From an uncultured archaeon (lineage in GTDB: Archaea > Korarchaeota > Korarchaeia > Korarchaeales > Korarchaeaceae): a stretch of 5,618 nucleotides of DNA. Below the pieces are notes generated by a model. That model was not told the origin of the DNA and searched no databases. It saw only the letters and a list, made by a program, of their open reading frames with translations. The DNA is taken from the NCBI GenBank assembly GCA_938073845.1, contig CALJEO010000022.1, forward strand, positions 1 through 5,618. Direction: 5' to 3'. This document shows positions 5,169 to 5,618 of the stretch, one piece after another (position 1 is the first letter of the stretch; each line of letters begins with the position of its first letter). A program made the translations under genes and the position numbers.

Positions 5169-5618
5169 CATTGGAAGGATCTTCTGTAGAGCTTACCCCT
5201 AAGCCTCAGAGCCACATTAACTAGGCTTATCAGTATCGGAACCTCAAGCAGGGGTCCTATAACGGTGGCGAAAGCTTGATTGCTGTTAACACCCCATATA
5301 GCGACAGCTACAGCGATCGCTAGCTCGAAGTCATTGCTGGCAGCCGTGAAGGAGACCGCAGTAGCTCTCTGATAATCTACCCCCAGCTTGTAGCAGGTAA
5401 GGAACGTGATGAACCACATTATGAGGAAGTAGAGGGCCAGGGGCAGAGCGACCCTGAGGACGTGATAAGGCAGTTCAACGATGTACTCCCCCTTCAGGGA
5501 GAACATAACCACTATTGTGAAGAGCAGAGCCATGGGTGTGAGATAGCTCATGCGAGGAGCCAGTGAGTTCTCGAACCAATCCCTGCCCTTGTAGGCGAAA
5601 CTCAAGTACCTGGTGAAC
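5168..5618 (-). CDS. acr3: Arsenite efflux permease, Acr3 family, C-terminal part (cut by right window edge)
   Basis: 149 residues are visible and the frame stays open to the right edge (it begins FTRYLSFAYKGRDWF), so the true start lies outside; a TTG at 5605 inside it is not a start. Acr3 proteins are about 340-370 aa with ten helices that expel arsenite, As(III) (sometimes antimonite), from the cytoplasm. The visible part covers roughly the last four helices. Family hallmarks are PMALLFTIVVMFSLKGEYIV, then SFTAASNDFELAIAVAVAIWG, then FATVIGPLLEVPILISLVNV. The Glu in GPLLEVP corresponds to the conserved TM9 glutamate that, with a TM4 Cys, is needed for transport in the Corynebacterium protein; it is intact here. 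The TM4 Cys lies outside the window. The protein ends in a short basic tail. No arsR, arsC or arsM gene is visible, but the side where such genes could lie is not shown. The family call is very secure. Confidence 0.95.
   Translation of the reverse strand, partial: FTRYLSFAYKGRDWFENSLAPRMSYLTPMALLFTIVVMFSLKGEYIVELPYHVLRVALPLALYFLIMWFITFLTCYKLGVDYQRATAVSFTAASNDFELAIAVAVAIWGVNSNQAFATVIGPLLEVPILISLVNVALRLRGKLYRRSFQ

Overview
The window looks archaeal and probably thermophilic, possibly Thermoproteota- or Korarchaeota-like, although lineage cannot be fixed from sequence alone. The reasons are archaeal TATA boxes 24-40 nt before starts, GGAGGTG/GGTGAT-type ribosome sites, Arg written mostly as AGG/AGA and Ile often as ATA, and a Thr/Pro-rich membrane-anchored binding protein. 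Every supported gene lies on the minus strand, so transcription runs from right to left.

Layout from right to left. 5618-5168 holds the C-terminal part of an Acr3-type arsenite efflux permease, cut by the window edge. A 96-base gap follows, carrying a TATA box and a perfect 9-bp inverted repeat. 5071-3644 is a 14-TM-type (DHA2-like) major facilitator exporter whose TATA-to-ATG distance suggests a leaderless mRNA. 3643-3296 is about 350 bases without a confident gene; it contains a plus-strand frame broken by one TGA that may be a decayed small gene. 3281-1350 is a TRAP transporter 4TM/12TM fused membrane subunit. 1267-200 is its TAXI-family substrate-binding protein, with its own promoter. 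200-1 is the start of a small secreted DUF1850-like protein that overlaps the TAXI stop by one base and runs off the left edge.

Two functional units are visible. The left unit (fused permease, TAXI receptor, DUF1850) is a complete TAXI-TRAP solute importer: the anchored receptor catches an organic anion or amino-acid-like solute outside the membrane and passes it to the fused permease, which is expected to be driven by an ion gradient. The substrate cannot be read from sequence. The right unit is export: arsenite efflux, followed by a drug/metabolite exporter with its own promoter. No RNA gene, CRISPR array, complete insertion sequence or integrase was found. The most interesting points are a class III (pilin-like) signal peptide on the TAXI receptor, changes in a core TRAP permease motif, the inverted repeat around the exporter promoter, and the possible broken small gene.
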